A stretch of DNA of 64,000 nt from Amaurobius ferox. Its lineage: Eukaryota > Arthropoda > Arachnida > Araneae > Amaurobiidae. Positions within the stretch are counted from its first letter, which is position 1; each line of letters opens with the position of its first letter. The notes under the pieces are model-generated. The model worked only from the letters and a program-made list of their open reading frames with translations, ran no database searches and was not told the DNA's origin. The DNA is taken from positions 117,969,653 to 118,033,652 of the forward strand of contig OX578140.1 of the NCBI GenBank assembly GCA_951213105.1, read 5' to 3'. The translations under genes were made by a program, and so were the position numbers. Positions 11,203-22,330 of this stretch are shown here, one piece after another.

Positions 11203-13133
11203 ACTTTCCCTGCAATACATGGTAATGAATAGAGAAAGTATTGGAATCATGCCGAAAATCACAACTCGAGTTTTCGACGGATCTACACGTTTCGAGACCT
11301 CTAGAATACGAAAAAACTTTTTTGTGTGACATCTGTGTGTGTGTGTCTGTCTGTGCAATAAATGTATCCACTCTAACTCAAAAACTAATGGACCAAATTT
11401 CATAATATTTGGTAGGTCAGTCACTTGGGTATGACCCTGGTGCTGATTAGTTTTTGGTACGATTCGTAAAATTAGAACCCGCCTTTTTTTTGCGAAATGG
11501 CCTGCAAAAATTTCATGTATCAACTGTAGCTAAAATACTAATTGACCGAATTTCAGAAAATTTGGTAGATAAGTTACTTGTAGGAAACTCTGGTTCTGAT
11601 TAGATTTTGGTACCATTCGGAAAAGAACAACCTGCCTTTTTTTTACAAAATGGTCCGCAAAAATTGCCGAAATTTAAAAAAAAAAGACTACGTATGCTTA
11701 AATGTATCAATTAAATTCTTATTTTATAAGGCAAGTTTTGATGAGGAAAGAATATAACACACTCTATTATACTTTAAGATTAACCGTCCTCAAGATATTT
11801 CAGATTTCTTGCATTTTTTGGAAAAATGTCCAATTGCCAAATAAAAACAAAACATGAATAAAAAAATGCAAATTTATTGTTATTTTGTGCAATTAAACTC
11901 AATCTAAAAAATTATTAAGGAAATAAAGAAAATATTAATTTGAGTTTGCAGGGAAAATCATGTGCTGCCTACATCAGATTTTTACTTTCCCTGCAATACA
12001 CATAGTAATGTATAGAGAAAGTATTGAATTATGTCGAAAATCGTAACTCAAGTTTTCGACGGATCTACACGTTTCGGGACCTCTAGAACACGAAAACACT
12101 TGTTTAGCGTGACGTCTGTGTGTGTGTCTATCTGTGCAATGTATGTATCCACTCTAACTCAAACATTAATGGACCGATTTTCATAAAATTTGGTTAGTCA
12201 CTTGTGTGTGACCCTGGTGCTGATTAGTTTTTGGCACGATTCGGAATAAAACAACCTGCCTCTTTTTGCGAAATGGCCCGCAAAAATTGCCTGCATCCAC
12301 TCTAACTGAAAAAGTAATTGATCAAATTTTACAAAATTTGGTAGATAAGTCACTTGTGGGTCACCCTGGTGCTGGTGGTTTTAATACTATTCGAAAAAGA
12401 AGATCTCGCATTTTTTTACAGAAAGCCCGTAAAAATTGGATATATCCACGCTAATTCAACTAATCGACTAAATTTCATAAAATTTGATAGATAAGTCCCT
12501 TGTGGGCGTCCTTGGTGCTGATTAGATTTTGGTACTATTCGAAATAATTGAATCTGCCTTTATTGCGAAATGGCCCGCAAAAATTGTATCCACTCTAGCT
12601 GACAAACTAATTGATCAAATTACACAAAATTTTGTAGATAAGTCGCTCGTAGGATACTGTGATGAGGGTTAGATTTTGATACGATTCGAAAAAAAAGAAT
12701 TTGTCTTTTTTTTTTTTTTAGCGAAATGACTCACAATCTAATATTTTCCATCTAAAATAAAATACTACCTGTGCAAGATAGTGAAACTCTGAAATAAATG
12801 ACTAAAATTGTTGAAATATATTAATTACATACTTGTTCTACATATAATATTTGACAATTAAGAGAATAAATCTGACCGCATGACTGTAGTATAAACCTTT
12901 CTCGAGATATTGTAGTTTTTGGAATTTTAAGGACCTGAAGAATTTAAAGTGAATTAAGTTGGCAAACGAAACGAATATGCAATGAAAAAAAAAAACGAAT
13001 TGGATATAATATCAGAAAATTATCCATATTATTCTCGGCAATTGAACTTAATTTAATGCATAATGGAATACAAAATTACAAAATGAATTTGAATCTGCAG
13101 GGAAAGCCATGTGCTGCTCACATCAGATTTTTA
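11203..13133 (-). repeat. Hairpin-repeat family, two units in inverse orientation (locus C)
   Basis: The stem terminus (ACTTTCCCTGCAATACATGG) opens the units at 11203 and 11984. The opposite outer end (GTGCTGC..ACATCAGATTTTTA) closes them near 11980 and 13133, so the units run opposite to locus B. Unit 1 has two internal subrepeats of about 150 bp (11491, 11643). Unit 2 has four (12269, 12415, 12563, 12720). Open frames here are translations of repeat sequence. Confidence 0.85.
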
Positions 13134-13628
13134 TTTACATCGGGTGACTTGGAGTCTCCTAAATAAAATAATGCTTCAATGGGATCACACCAACGAAAAT
13201 GTGTCGCACCACTGATGTAAATGATATTTAATATTGAATTAAATAAATAAAAGGAGTGTGTGATGTGACTAAGTTTCTTATATTTGTATTAGACGTCAAT
13301 TGCTTTTAGCTGTGTAATTGTTTTACAGGCCGAGTTCGCTGCTTAGTTCGGTTGGGTAAAAATTGCATGTGTTCTACTCCCCATACTGCTAAACTATAGA
13401 TTATTATAACAGTAATTCATTTTTTTAAAAATCCGATTTTGAAAAAATTTGCATATGTGTTTTATTGTTCTAAAACGGACATCGTTGATGAGAGCGGTCG
13501 AAATGAAATTATCCTACCCATGAAGCAATAATCGTAGCACAAACAGACGTTCAAATATATTTCCTCAAATGGAACTGCTTTTTATGAAATGGCCAGATAC
13601 TTTTTAATGTTTTTTGAAGCGTTGGAGC
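13134..13628. other. Unassigned AT-rich sequence
   Basis: No feature recognised. Confidence 0.4.
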
Positions 13629-13730
13629 AAGTAACTAAGATTGATTGATTGATTGAAGACCCTGACCACACGACCAACCCGAAGGTTTATGGTAGCTTAA
13701 TGTGTGGCCGGGAGAGAAGTAACTAAGATT
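13629..13730 (-). mobile_element. Short retroposon with exact 14-bp target duplication
   Basis: The 14-mer AAGTAACTAAGATT occurs at 13629-13642 and again at 13717-13730. The 74 bp between them begin with (GATT)n on the + strand, so the inserted RNA copy reads on the minus strand with a TCAA-repeat 3' tail. Exact flanking repeats plus a simple 3' tail identify a LINE-mobilised insertion, probably 5'-truncated. No tRNA promoter boxes are visible in the remaining body. Confidence 0.85.
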
Positions 13731-14161
13731 ATTACTTTTGACACGAATTATTTTTCTCTGTGTCTGCTATATCCAATGATACGTCATCTAAAACATATCC
13801 GAATTTCAAATAAAATTTACAAATTTGAGTTATGTCTATAGATACATTCTAAAGATATATAAGTTACATTATTTCTCTAATAAATCTAATAATTCAAGCA
13901 TATTGCGTTAGAAATCTTTGAATTATTATTACAATTATTATTATTTCATAATAGTGTATATACACACACACACACATATATATATTCCATTGATATTTGT
14001 TGATAATCTTCAGCTTGATGACTAGAAATTTGCATTTTTTTTTTCCCATTTAATCGATGATTCTCTATTTAATGATTATTTTTATTATGTAGGCATATTT
14101 TAAAGTTAGAGTTTTTTGAGTTGCAACTTCTCTCTATTCTATCATTGAATTTTCAAACTAT

Positions 14162-14199
<38 letters not shown>

Positions 14200-15400
14200 T
14201 TCTTTTAAGAAGCATACAAAAGGAATTAGGAATAAGGATAGTTCATATATGTAAAGTTAGATAAACTAAACAGCGTAGTATAAGAATGTGAATGACAATG
14301 CAATAAAATCTATCTTGTGTTTCAGAAACAAGCATTTTTGTGTTCATTTCGAAAGGATATATGGACCCGACGAGAATTTTTTCGAAATGAACTTATCGTA
14401 AGCCTAAATCTCGTAAGCCTAAATCTCCTCCATGTGCAAGCTTTTTTGCTTGATTTTTTTGTTTTCTTATTTGCATTCCTCATTTTTGAAATTTGTTGAT
14501 TGTCTTTGTCCTTATGACTTGCATTATGCTTTATTATTTCCTCTTTTTGTCTTAATTTCTTTTATTTCTTTGTATTTTGTAGAAAATTTTGGAATAGTGT
14601 ATTATGAGTTACTACATACATTCTAACTTTGGATTTAATAATTTATATATATATATATATAATTTATTTATTTATTTATTTTTCTTATGCATATTCTGAT
14701 GCAATTTCTTGACGCATATTTTTGTCCTTTATTTATATCTATCTGTCATAGTTTCAAAGACATTTCAAGTGAAAGTAAGAAAAATATAAAAAGATCTCGC
14801 TCAGACAGATAACTTTTTAAAGTTTTTTCAAAAAACAAGTTCAAAATATTAAATTATTGAAATTATTTTTATATATTTTTAATCTAGAACAAGAAAAAAT
14901 ATTTACATTTCTATTTATTGGGTTCGGCAGTATATGCGTCCAAAGCGTTTACATTTTTCCTAACGCTTCGATTTCCGCCACAGATCTAAGCATAGATCTT
15001 ATTCACAGCTAATATGCGCTAAGTATAGATGTTTTTCACATTAAAATATAAGCAAGTTAATTTTAAAAATAAGTTATTTTAGTGTCAGATTCACAAGAAT
15101 GATGTTAACAGATTTTTCGCATAATATTGCATATGGACAGTGACATGTTGAATGATATTTACTACTTTCTTTTTATGTAATTGTTTTACCCTACTGAAGA
15201 ATCACCTTTTCCCTCGGGCCTCACTATTGGCAAAGAAAGGAAAAAGTAGAGCAGTAACCCTCCCTCTTTCGGAACGTCATAAATCACTTGTCTAATTAAA
15301 GACACTTTAAGTGGACACATAGGGTTTTTCCAACCATGGACCCTAAACGTGTTTGACGCCTTTTCCTAGCTGTTTCATTACCAGTGTTTCTTTCAGGCAT
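13731..15400. other. Unassigned AT-rich sequence with microsatellites
   Basis: AC/AT repeats lie at about 13967-13986. A TA run lies at about 14165-14193 and a shorter one at 14643-14661. A 15-bp direct duplication (CGTAAGCCTAAATCT) is at 14398-14427. Small frames at 14317-14626 are AT-driven and not supported. Confidence 0.45.
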
Positions 15401-15552
15401 ACCTCGGAGGGGGGGGGGCAAAGACCGCCCCCCCGAGACGAGTATTCGCCCTCCCGGAGACATTTTATGTTGACCTAGTTTCTATGCATGTGACATAACA
15501 TTTAAATATATTATATAGGACAAATAGAAAACTTGCCCCCCCCCCCCCCCCT
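15401..15552. repeat. G-run/C-run pair and a 16-nt C run
   Basis: A 10-nt G run (15409-15418) is followed after nine bases by a 7-nt C run. CTCGG and CCGAG flank the pair, so the strand can fold into a G/C hairpin. A 16-nt C run occupies 15536-15551. The minus-strand 109-codon frame over this block reads through the C run as poly-Gly and is not a gene. Confidence 0.8.
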
Positions 15553-16614
15553 AAAATTTCATTCGCCTTCCTAGCCCAAAAATCCTGAATGAAAAAACAC
15601 AGTTCACTACTGACCGCATAGAGTCCGGGATGGTTCTGAAGAAGAAAAAAAATTATTGGTAAGAATGTGTACATCAAATGTACAACCAATGGGGCTGAAT
15701 CAGTGAATTTCCTGAATAAGAAAAACCCACAATATTTATGGCAGCTAACATGTATCCCAAAGACCATAGATACAGACAGACGGGCATCACTCAAAAACTA
15801 GTCAAAACGTGTTCAGAAGGTCCAAAAACATATATTGGAATCACTAGAAAAATTCCATGAAAACACTACGTATGAGAAAGTAAAAATAGGTATAATATCA
15901 CGAGAATAACGCAAGTTAGCGTCTATAGAAATGTCATTCCCTTTTAAATAAAAATTAGCATATAAAATGTTTCTATAGTATTTTTAAGATAGTTAATTTG
16001 TTATAATATTTTACGATTTGAGAATAGCATGTCTAAAAAGTTGAGGACTTTTATCTGGTACAATCTGCTTGAAAATAAACTTTTTACCTTTACTCATTAA
16101 AATAATCGTACAAAATTTCATTTAAATGTTTCAATTTGCTTAAAAGATATCCTGTCAAACAAGCAGACACATAGACATAATTGAAGAAACGAGTTTTAGT
16201 GGATTAAGTAAGCAGTTGTGGTCACTGAATAGTGACAAAATTCTTTAATTTGTTAAAAAATACAGAATGGCGTATCATCGCTAAGACAGCAAATCCGTTA
16301 CTATATACAAATTCTTTACTAAGAATTTCTTTTAGTTTCGAGTCATCTATTTTAATTTGTACGCAATCAATTCATTCTATATATGGTTTCAAGCGTAGCT
16401 AAATCACAAGCCTTTATTGTTTTTCAAGCGCTTTATCGTTTTCAATGTACTTTAAGAAGCTGATTCAGTTTGTTATGACTGTATCGCAGATAATTATTGC
16501 CACCGGAGTCAGTGGGAAAAGTAATTAGTCTAATAAAATTATTTATGAGCAAAATCAAACATTTTTCCTGAGTCATGAAAAGAAATGGCTTTTTAAAATA
16601 ACATGGAAATTTAA
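15553..16614. other. Unassigned AT-rich sequence
   Basis: The stretch near 15765-15880 (ATACAGACAGACGGGCATCACTC..., TATGAGAAAGTAAAAATA) resembles a decayed hairpin-family fragment. Otherwise nothing is recognised. Confidence 0.35.
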
Positions 16615-17600
16615 AATCAATCCTATAACATTACCCCATACTTATAATCTACCAAGCTTTCCATTCAACCCATGGTATTTTGATACCAATCCAAAACATT
16701 AATTATAACCAGTTCATTCAAGCCATACCATTAGCGTAAGCAGTGAAGATTGGGAGTCATCTCCACTCCACCCATTGTTGAAACATATGAGTATATTTCA
16801 ATATCCATATTTGTATCAAGTTTTCCTTGAAAGTTCCCTCAATTCGATCGTTACCCCCCCCCCCCCCCAACTCTGAAATTCTGGCTATGTATATGAACCT
16901 TGCTAATATTTTAAGATAATGGTTAAAAATCCTATAGCATTACCCCATACTTATAATCTACCAAGCTTTCCGTTCAACCCATGGTATTTTGATACCAATC
17001 CAAAACATTAATTATAACCAGTTCATTCAAGCCATACCATTAGCGTAAGCAGTGAAGATTGGGAGTCATCTCCACTCCACCCATTGTTGAAACATATGAG
17101 TATATTTCAATATCCATATTTGTATCAAGTTTTCCTTGAAAGTTCCCTCAATTCGATCGTTACCCCCCCCCCCCAACTCTGAAATTCTGGCTATGTATAT
17201 GAACCTTGCTAATATTTTAAGATAATGGTTAAAAATCCTATAGCATTACCCCATACTTATAATCTACCAAGCTTTCCGTTCAACCCATGGTATTTTGATA
17301 CCAATCCAAAACATTAATTATAACCAGTTCATTCAAGCCATACCATTAGCGTAAGCAGTGAAGATTGGGAGTCATCTCCACTCCACCCATTGTTGAAACA
17401 TATGAGTATATTTCAATATCCATATTTGTATCAAGTTTTCCTTGAAAGTTCCCTCAATTCGATCGTTACCCCCCCCCCCCCCCCCCAACTCTGAAATTCT
17501 GGCTATGTATATGAACCTTGCTGATATTTTAAGATAATGGTTAAAAATCCTATAGCATTACCCCATATTTATAAAATACCAAGCTTTCCGTTTAACTGTT
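16615..17600. repeat. Recent tandem array: 294-bp unit plus a variable C run, 3.2 copies
   Basis: The landmark CCTATARCATTACCCCATA occurs at 16622, 16931, 17237 and 17549, giving periods of 309, 306 and 312 bp. Each copy carries one C run, of 15 (16854-16868), 12 (17163-17174) and 18 (17469-17486) nt. Subtracting it leaves 294 bp in every copy. The copies differ otherwise by only a few substitutions, such as ATAACATT/ATAGCATT. The fourth copy breaks off near 17590. The array is non-coding and young. Confidence 0.95.
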
Positions 17601-18289
17601 ATTAATTATATCCGATATTAATTATAAAAGAATTTAATGATCTATAACATTATTTTTGCTCGATCAATGTTTCAATGTCAATCAATCGTTCAACATCAAT
17701 CAATATTGATAATTAATATCTTAGAAATATGTCTAAATGAAACTCAATCAAGTAATCAATCAGTACGTGGTTTTAAATATATGATCATCATAAAGCTAAA
17801 AGAGACATCCAGCTATATAATCATCAGTAAAATCAGTGCCATTTACATTGCATTTCATTGCACTGCACGTATTCAGAGAGTGATCATATTTATCCCGAAA
17901 TCGCTACATTGGCGACAACACACACAAAATAATCCCAGATTCATGACGTCATAGAGATTTCCGGACTACTATACTTGGCAGGTAATCGCCTATATTGGCG
18001 ATTCAGTGCATCTAACGGCGCATTTGCGGAAGCTCAACCAAATTTTATTATCAATATGAAGAAAGTTTCTACATACTTTTATGTGTAGTCCTCGTTTCGA
18101 ATTTATCAGCCGATGAAAGTAAGTTCTAATTTGAATGCATTTCATAACATCCGGTTTCAGGATTAATCCGGAAGTGGGACTATGGCTACCGCAAATGCAA
18201 CATAATCGCTGTTTGGCGCAAGGTCGGATCTCGCCAAACCTGCGATATTCAGAGCCATCTATCGGAAAAAGGTAACTTTACGGATCGGT
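17601..18289 (+). other. CpG-richer island, possible promoter or untranslated exon
   Basis: From about 17880 to 18260 the CpG content rises clearly. A TGACGTCA (CRE-like) site lies at 17943-17950. A good splice-donor context, GATGAAA|GTAAGT, is near 18111-18123. An ATG upstream of that donor is closed after ten codons, so any exon here would be non-coding. It might be a distal promoter for DHX37 or for an unrelated transcript, but nothing in the sequence decides this. Confidence 0.25.
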
Positions 18290-19426
18290 CTAAATCCGCC
18301 TTAAACAGATATAACAGGCTCCCTTTTTCCGAAGTAGTTCCCTTTTACTGTCCATAGAAAAATGTCTAACTTTGAAACACTCTGTTGAATTATGAGATGT
18401 TTTACTGCACCACACACACATTTTTCCTGGCACTTTTACTTCGCCGGAGAAAATACAAGCAGCGGTAGGTATCGAAGAGTTATTGCTATGCGAGAAACTT
18501 GAACGAGCGATTTGCAATCGTTCCTCACTTTCAACTTCTAGCTTCAAAAATTGTAAGAGAGACGTTAAATTGTCAGTTTCATCGCCAATTTTAGCATTAA
18601 ACTTCCTACGAGATCTCTCCCAAACTCTCAAAGTTTCTTCAGGAAGAGCCGATTCTACCAATGGGTACAACATAGAAGCATATTTTTCAGATGTAACACC
18701 CAAAGTTTCTAATGCCCGTAATTGAGTTTCTAATTTATCATAAAGTGTACTTAACGACTTGGCTCCCTTCTTTGAAACTTGTGCCAAGACTAAATTTAAC
18801 AACTCTCGAACATATATTTCAATAAGTAATTCGTCTCTGGCAAAACGCGATTTTAGTTGTTCTAATGCTTTATGATAATTGGATCCTGATGGAGGAAAAC
18901 TTTCTACAAGTTCCTTGGCGACGTCTTCAGTGGCCTGAACCAAATACTGAAATTTATCATCGTCATCAATTGTTTCATCCTCATCGATTTTTCTGAACTG
19001 ACCCCAGAAGCCGAGCCAATTTTTTATATCCCCATCAAAATGTTTCAGTTCTAATTTAGGTAACTTGAAATGTCGCTTACCTTGTCCAAAAACACTTTCT
19101 TGACCAATATTTAAAGGATCGATTTCTTTCTTTTCTAATAAACCTTCATACTTGGTTTTCATGACTATCCACCGGGTTTTATAATTTTCGGCACCATCGA
19201 TTTCCTTGGCGAAATTTTCTTCATTGAAATCTTCTTCATCTAGCATTAAATCTTTGATAGAATTATCCAATTCAAATAAATGGGCCGCTCTATCCTCAAG
19301 CACCTTGAAATCGGGTATAACTTCTGCTTTCAGCATTGGAACGGCCGTTAATTTCAATTCTAATTGCTGTGCCGCCAATGTAAACAAACGCCTAGCTTGG
19401 GTTCTTTCCTTATTTAATTTTTCCAT
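18290..19426 (-). pseudogene. BEL/Pao retrotransposon gag, truncated 3'
   Basis: This is an open frame of 378 codons from the ATG that follows the LTR and primer binding site. The longer frame to 19498 runs into the LTR, so I prefer the internal start (MEKLNKERTQARRLF). The middle part, about residues 130-260, has the DUF1759 pattern of BEL/Pao gag (KLPKLELKHFDGDIKNW, FWGQF, FQYLVQAT). A CX2CX4HX4C zinc knuckle (CVWC...H...C) lies near residue 340, and a second knuckle begins at CYIC. There the retrotransposon sequence stops and unrelated CpG-rich DNA follows. Protease, reverse transcriptase, integrase and 3' LTR are missing. Gag packages the element RNA. This copy could not move by itself. 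Confidence 0.9.
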
Positions 19427-19434
19427 CTTATAAG

Positions 19435-19451
19435 TCCTGTCGCGGACGCCA
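19435..19451 (-). promoter_or_regulatory. tRNA primer binding site of the BEL element
   Basis: Four bases after the proposed LTR end, the minus strand reads TGGCGTCCGCGACAGGA. A TGG-starting segment just inside the 5' LTR is the standard position for pairing with the CCA end of a tRNA primer. I do not name the tRNA. Confidence 0.65.
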
Positions 19452-19455
19452 GTTT

Positions 19456-19612
19456 TGTTGAGAAAAAATTGACTTATAAGCAATTTATGAAAGAACACCT
19501 TTATTTCCGTTGCCTTACAGAACCATTTCTTTTTATAAAAACTGTTTTTAAATCAGTTAATCTTCTTTCTTGAGTTGAGTTATTAAAACCCCAACGCACG
19601 TGATCTCCAACA
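19456..19612 (-). mobile_element. 5' LTR of the BEL/Pao element (proposed limits)
   Basis: On the minus strand the segment starts TGTTGGAGATCACG and ends TTCTCAACA, giving the 5-bp inverted ends TGTTG/CAACA. An AATAAA lies about 50 bp before its end. The primer binding site and gag follow directly. At 157 bp it is short for BEL/Pao, so the true 5' limit might lie further upstream in the CpG-rich stretch at 19708-19893. There is no second LTR in the window to fix the boundary. Confidence 0.6.
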
Positions 19613-19707
19613 GGTATTATAACCGATGTATTACCGTTTATCGTATAACACATACGAAAATATAACGTATAAACGGTTTATCAACGGTTATAATACCGTA
19701 TGTGTGT
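19611..19707. repeat. Imperfect inverted-repeat element (MITE-like)
   Basis: CAGGTATTATAACCG at the left is mirrored by CGGTTATAATACC near 19685-19697. The inner segments CCGTTTATCGTATAACACATACG and CGTATAAACGG...CGTATGTGTGTTAC are also complementary, so more than one fold is possible. It abuts the proposed LTR start. No coding capacity. Confidence 0.6.
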
Positions 19708-19893
19708 TACCTGGGAATATAAACAACGAAACGGCGGGAAGAGCAGCAAGCAATCGAGAAATTTTTACTCGATGATGACGTCATGCGCAGATTCCGAAAA
19801 CAGGTGTCGCGTTGCGCGTCGCTTTTACGGTCCCCCCTGACTCGGCCCTCAACTTGAAAAATAAAAGAAACTCGATGCGAACCCAACCTGATG
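19708..19893. other. CpG-rich non-coding segment
   Basis: A clearly CpG-rich segment contains a TGACGTCA site (about 19777-19784) and GCGCGTCGC clusters. It may be promoter DNA or an outer part of the BEL LTR. No frame is recognisable. Confidence 0.4.
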
Positions 19894-20037
19894 CAGATCT
19901 CTAATTTGAACTGGAAAAAATCATAAATATGTGTATTCACTATTATCAAATGTACAAATACTTTGTAAGTATTTGTACATTTGATAACAGTAAATACACA
20001 TCTTTATGATTTTTTTGCAGTTCAAACTAGAGATCTG
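19894..20037. mobile_element. Foldback MITE, 144 bp
   Basis: The left arm (19894-19961) and right arm (19969-20037) are near-perfect reverse complements over about 68 bp around the 7-nt spacer TTTGTAA. Outer ends read CAGATCTCTA and TAGAGATCTG. Differences are single substitutions and one A-run length change. Such a structure is typical of a small non-autonomous DNA transposon. No clear target duplication was found. Confidence 0.85.
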
Positions 20038-20540
20038 AAGACTGAGAAATACTTTTCAAATTTGCAACCAGAAATACATGTTGTGAGTTTCAAGTTATTA
20101 ATTTTCTATATGGTGAGCTCTATATCTCTCAAAAAATTATATACTACGTAAACTACACAAATAAATACGGCATTTTTGTACAGAACTTTTGTAACATTTT
20201 GTATGAAACATAAAATGCAACTGAAATGAAACTTAAATAACATAATGAATTTTAAATTAAAGCCACCGTCAACTTTCACTTTCTGTTGAGGGTTAATGGC
20301 TTTTTTAAGGAAATTTCAAGAAATACTTCTTTAACATTAACTAAAAATGCAGTTTTATCCATTTTAAAGAAATTTGAAAGCTTCTATTCTGGTAAGGAGG
20401 GATTGGACGATGAATCCAGCCTCTCCCTCTAATAAAACTAAAAAATTAAATATAAAATTATGATTAAGGAAATAAAATGCTACTGAAATGTTCATTGTAC
20501 ATATAACGTACCGTAGTTTACGTAACTATATATATATCAC
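20038..20540. other. Unassigned AT-rich sequence
   Basis: No gene or repeat recognised. Confidence 0.4.
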
Positions 20541-20812
20541 AGCTCAAGTGATAACATAGCTAGGCCTTGATGAGCTGCTTGCTATTCCTTGGCAGTTGGC
20601 GATATTTTTCTTATACCCGTTCCATCGCTAACAAAGAAAATGTCACATGACATCAGAAACGACCTCTGATTGGAGGGAGAGGCCACTCTCTCTACCGGCT
20701 GTATGTTTTGAAATGATCGAAACACGTGTGGCATGTGACGAGCAATCATATATATTGAAACGTAATTATTTATTAAAATCTGTTTGAAGCTAAATAAAAT
20801 TATTCATTTCAA
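20541..20812 (+). promoter_or_regulatory. DHX37: Promoter and 5' untranslated region of DHX37
   Basis: This is a locally GC-richer block directly before the DHX37 start codon. It contains a TCACATGA motif at 20643-20650, CACGTGTGGCATGTGAC near 20722 and a CATATATATTG stretch near 20747. An in-frame TAA 18 nt before the ATG closes the frame upstream. I infer the promoter role from position, and the transcription start is not determined. Confidence 0.5.
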
Positions 20813-20887
20813 ATGGGGCGAACAAGAAAGCGATTCAACCAGAAAGCTCGTCAGTCTCAAAATGTTGAAATATGCCGAGATGAAAAG
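20813..20887 (+). CDS. DHX37: DHX37 coding exon 1 (ribosome-assembly DEAH-box helicase, N-terminus)
   Basis: The exon holds 25 codons starting MGRTRKRFNQKARQSQ, followed by the strong donor AAG|GTAAGT in phase 0. The basic start (M-G-x-x-R-x-R-[FY]-N-x-K-x-R-Q) is that of DHX37 proteins, whose human member starts in the same way. The start is supported by an in-frame stop 18 nt upstream, a G at +4 and the promoter-like DNA before it. DHX37 (yeast DHR1, fly kurz) is a nucleolar ATP-dependent RNA helicase that removes U3 snoRNA from the pre-40S particle. The catalytic domains lie beyond the window. The identification rests on this exon plus the two later ones, in order and in compatible phase. 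Confidence 0.88.
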
Positions 20888-22223
20888 GTAAGTGTTGCGA
20901 TTTACTGTAGATATTCATAATTATGCATGTTTAACACATTTGATGATATACAACTTTTACTTTTGACTTCGGAACGACGTACTGGCGCTGTACGTTGTCA
21001 AGTCCGGAGCGGGCAAATGTATATTATACTTGACTTAATCATCAAGTTCCAGGGGTCTGTATCTTAGACCCCCCCCCCCCCCCCCCCCAAAGAAAGCAAA
21101 AGACATGATTATTTTTTCACTAAAGCTGGCTTAAAAGCAGTAGCACTCGAAAAAATGAATGTGAAAATGAAACACTTTTTACGATTGTTGTTTCTTCGAC
21201 CCATTTTACATTATTGACAAACCTACAGTCTAAACTATTGAATCGATACATACTTTTTTTAAAACAATAAAACTTCTTGACGGCGACATAGTAATCATAC
21301 ATATGAGTACCAAAAATGATAGAAGTGCATAAAGCATAAATGGAGGATAGCAGTGCATAAATGATAGGAGGACAATTCCATGGTGTCGGACATAAAAATT
21401 GCACAAAATTTGCTCACAAAAGCATGACATTTTTAGAATTAAAGTATCTAAATTAAACCAAATATATTTTTTAAATATTTACTTTTATATATATGATCAG
21501 AAAATATAAAAAGAACTAATGACATAATTTTTAAACTTTATAAAATAAATAAATAACTCGTATTGGACGAAGTGCTGAAACTGAAAGATGCAAATTTAAC
21601 ATCCAAAATTCAGCTTAGTGGTTTACCTTGATTTTGGAACTATTTTTATATTAAAAAGCAATGATAAAAATACATATTTTTTCATAAAAGTATTAAGCCA
21701 CAAAATATTGCTCTTTGTTGGCGTCAGATGTAAAACATGCATATGGTGTTTGAAATACGCACAAACATTTTTTTTAAACAATATTCAAACAAATATATAT
21801 TTTTTATTAAACTGGATCTGAAACAATTTGTATGCTTAATTAAATTTAACATTTACATGCATTTTCATTATAGGAATATTTATATTTTATCATTGGAAGT
21901 AAATTGTTCCCTGTTTCTTATAGGGATAGGTGGTGAATTTTTTTTACACAACACATTTCAATGTGTAAAATATTTTGTTGGTTTTTTTTTTACTATTTAA
22001 AATACCCTTCAGCCCTGTGCATAATAGAAACTTGAACTTTGTTTTCACTGAGCTATGTGATTCAGGGGAGAGGATGGACTCATAATTGATCACTATCCAA
22101 TCATTTAATTCCAAACTTTGTACGTCAGGCTGATCACTATTCTTGCTGTTCTTAGATATGTCACCTTTCAACAATTCTTTGTCTTTAAATAAAATGACTG
22201 TCTTTCATGTTTTTGCAAAAGAT
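20888..22223. other. Unassigned intronic sequence with a 20-nt C run
   Basis: A run of 20 C lies at 21069-21088. The small frames between 21120 and 22174 have no known motif. Confidence 0.45.
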
Positions 22224-22330
22224 GTTGTTGTTGAAACCCAGACCGTCCGACCTACCAGAAAGGTGTTGTTGTTGAAACCCAGACCGTCATACCTACCAGA
22301 AAGGTGTAAGGTAACTGTTTGGACGGTCGG
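22224..22330 (+). repeat. Interspersed repeat copy, internally duplicated
   Basis: The phrase GTTGTTGTTGAAACCCAGAC, followed by CGTCCGACCTACCAGAAAGG, occurs twice here with a 41-bp period (22224 and 22265) and continues into GTGTAAGGTAACTGTTTGGA. Related copies lie at 24994-25050 (+) and 49965-50024 (minus). It looks like the conserved end of a dispersed retroposon, class unknown. Confidence 0.7.

Noticed and set aside
11191..11523. A 110-codon minus-strand frame
   Set aside because: It lies entirely within the hairpin repeat family, and similar frames appear at other copies only by repeat identity.
15465..15794. A 109-codon minus-strand frame
   Set aside because: It reads through a C run as poly-Gly and shows no motif.
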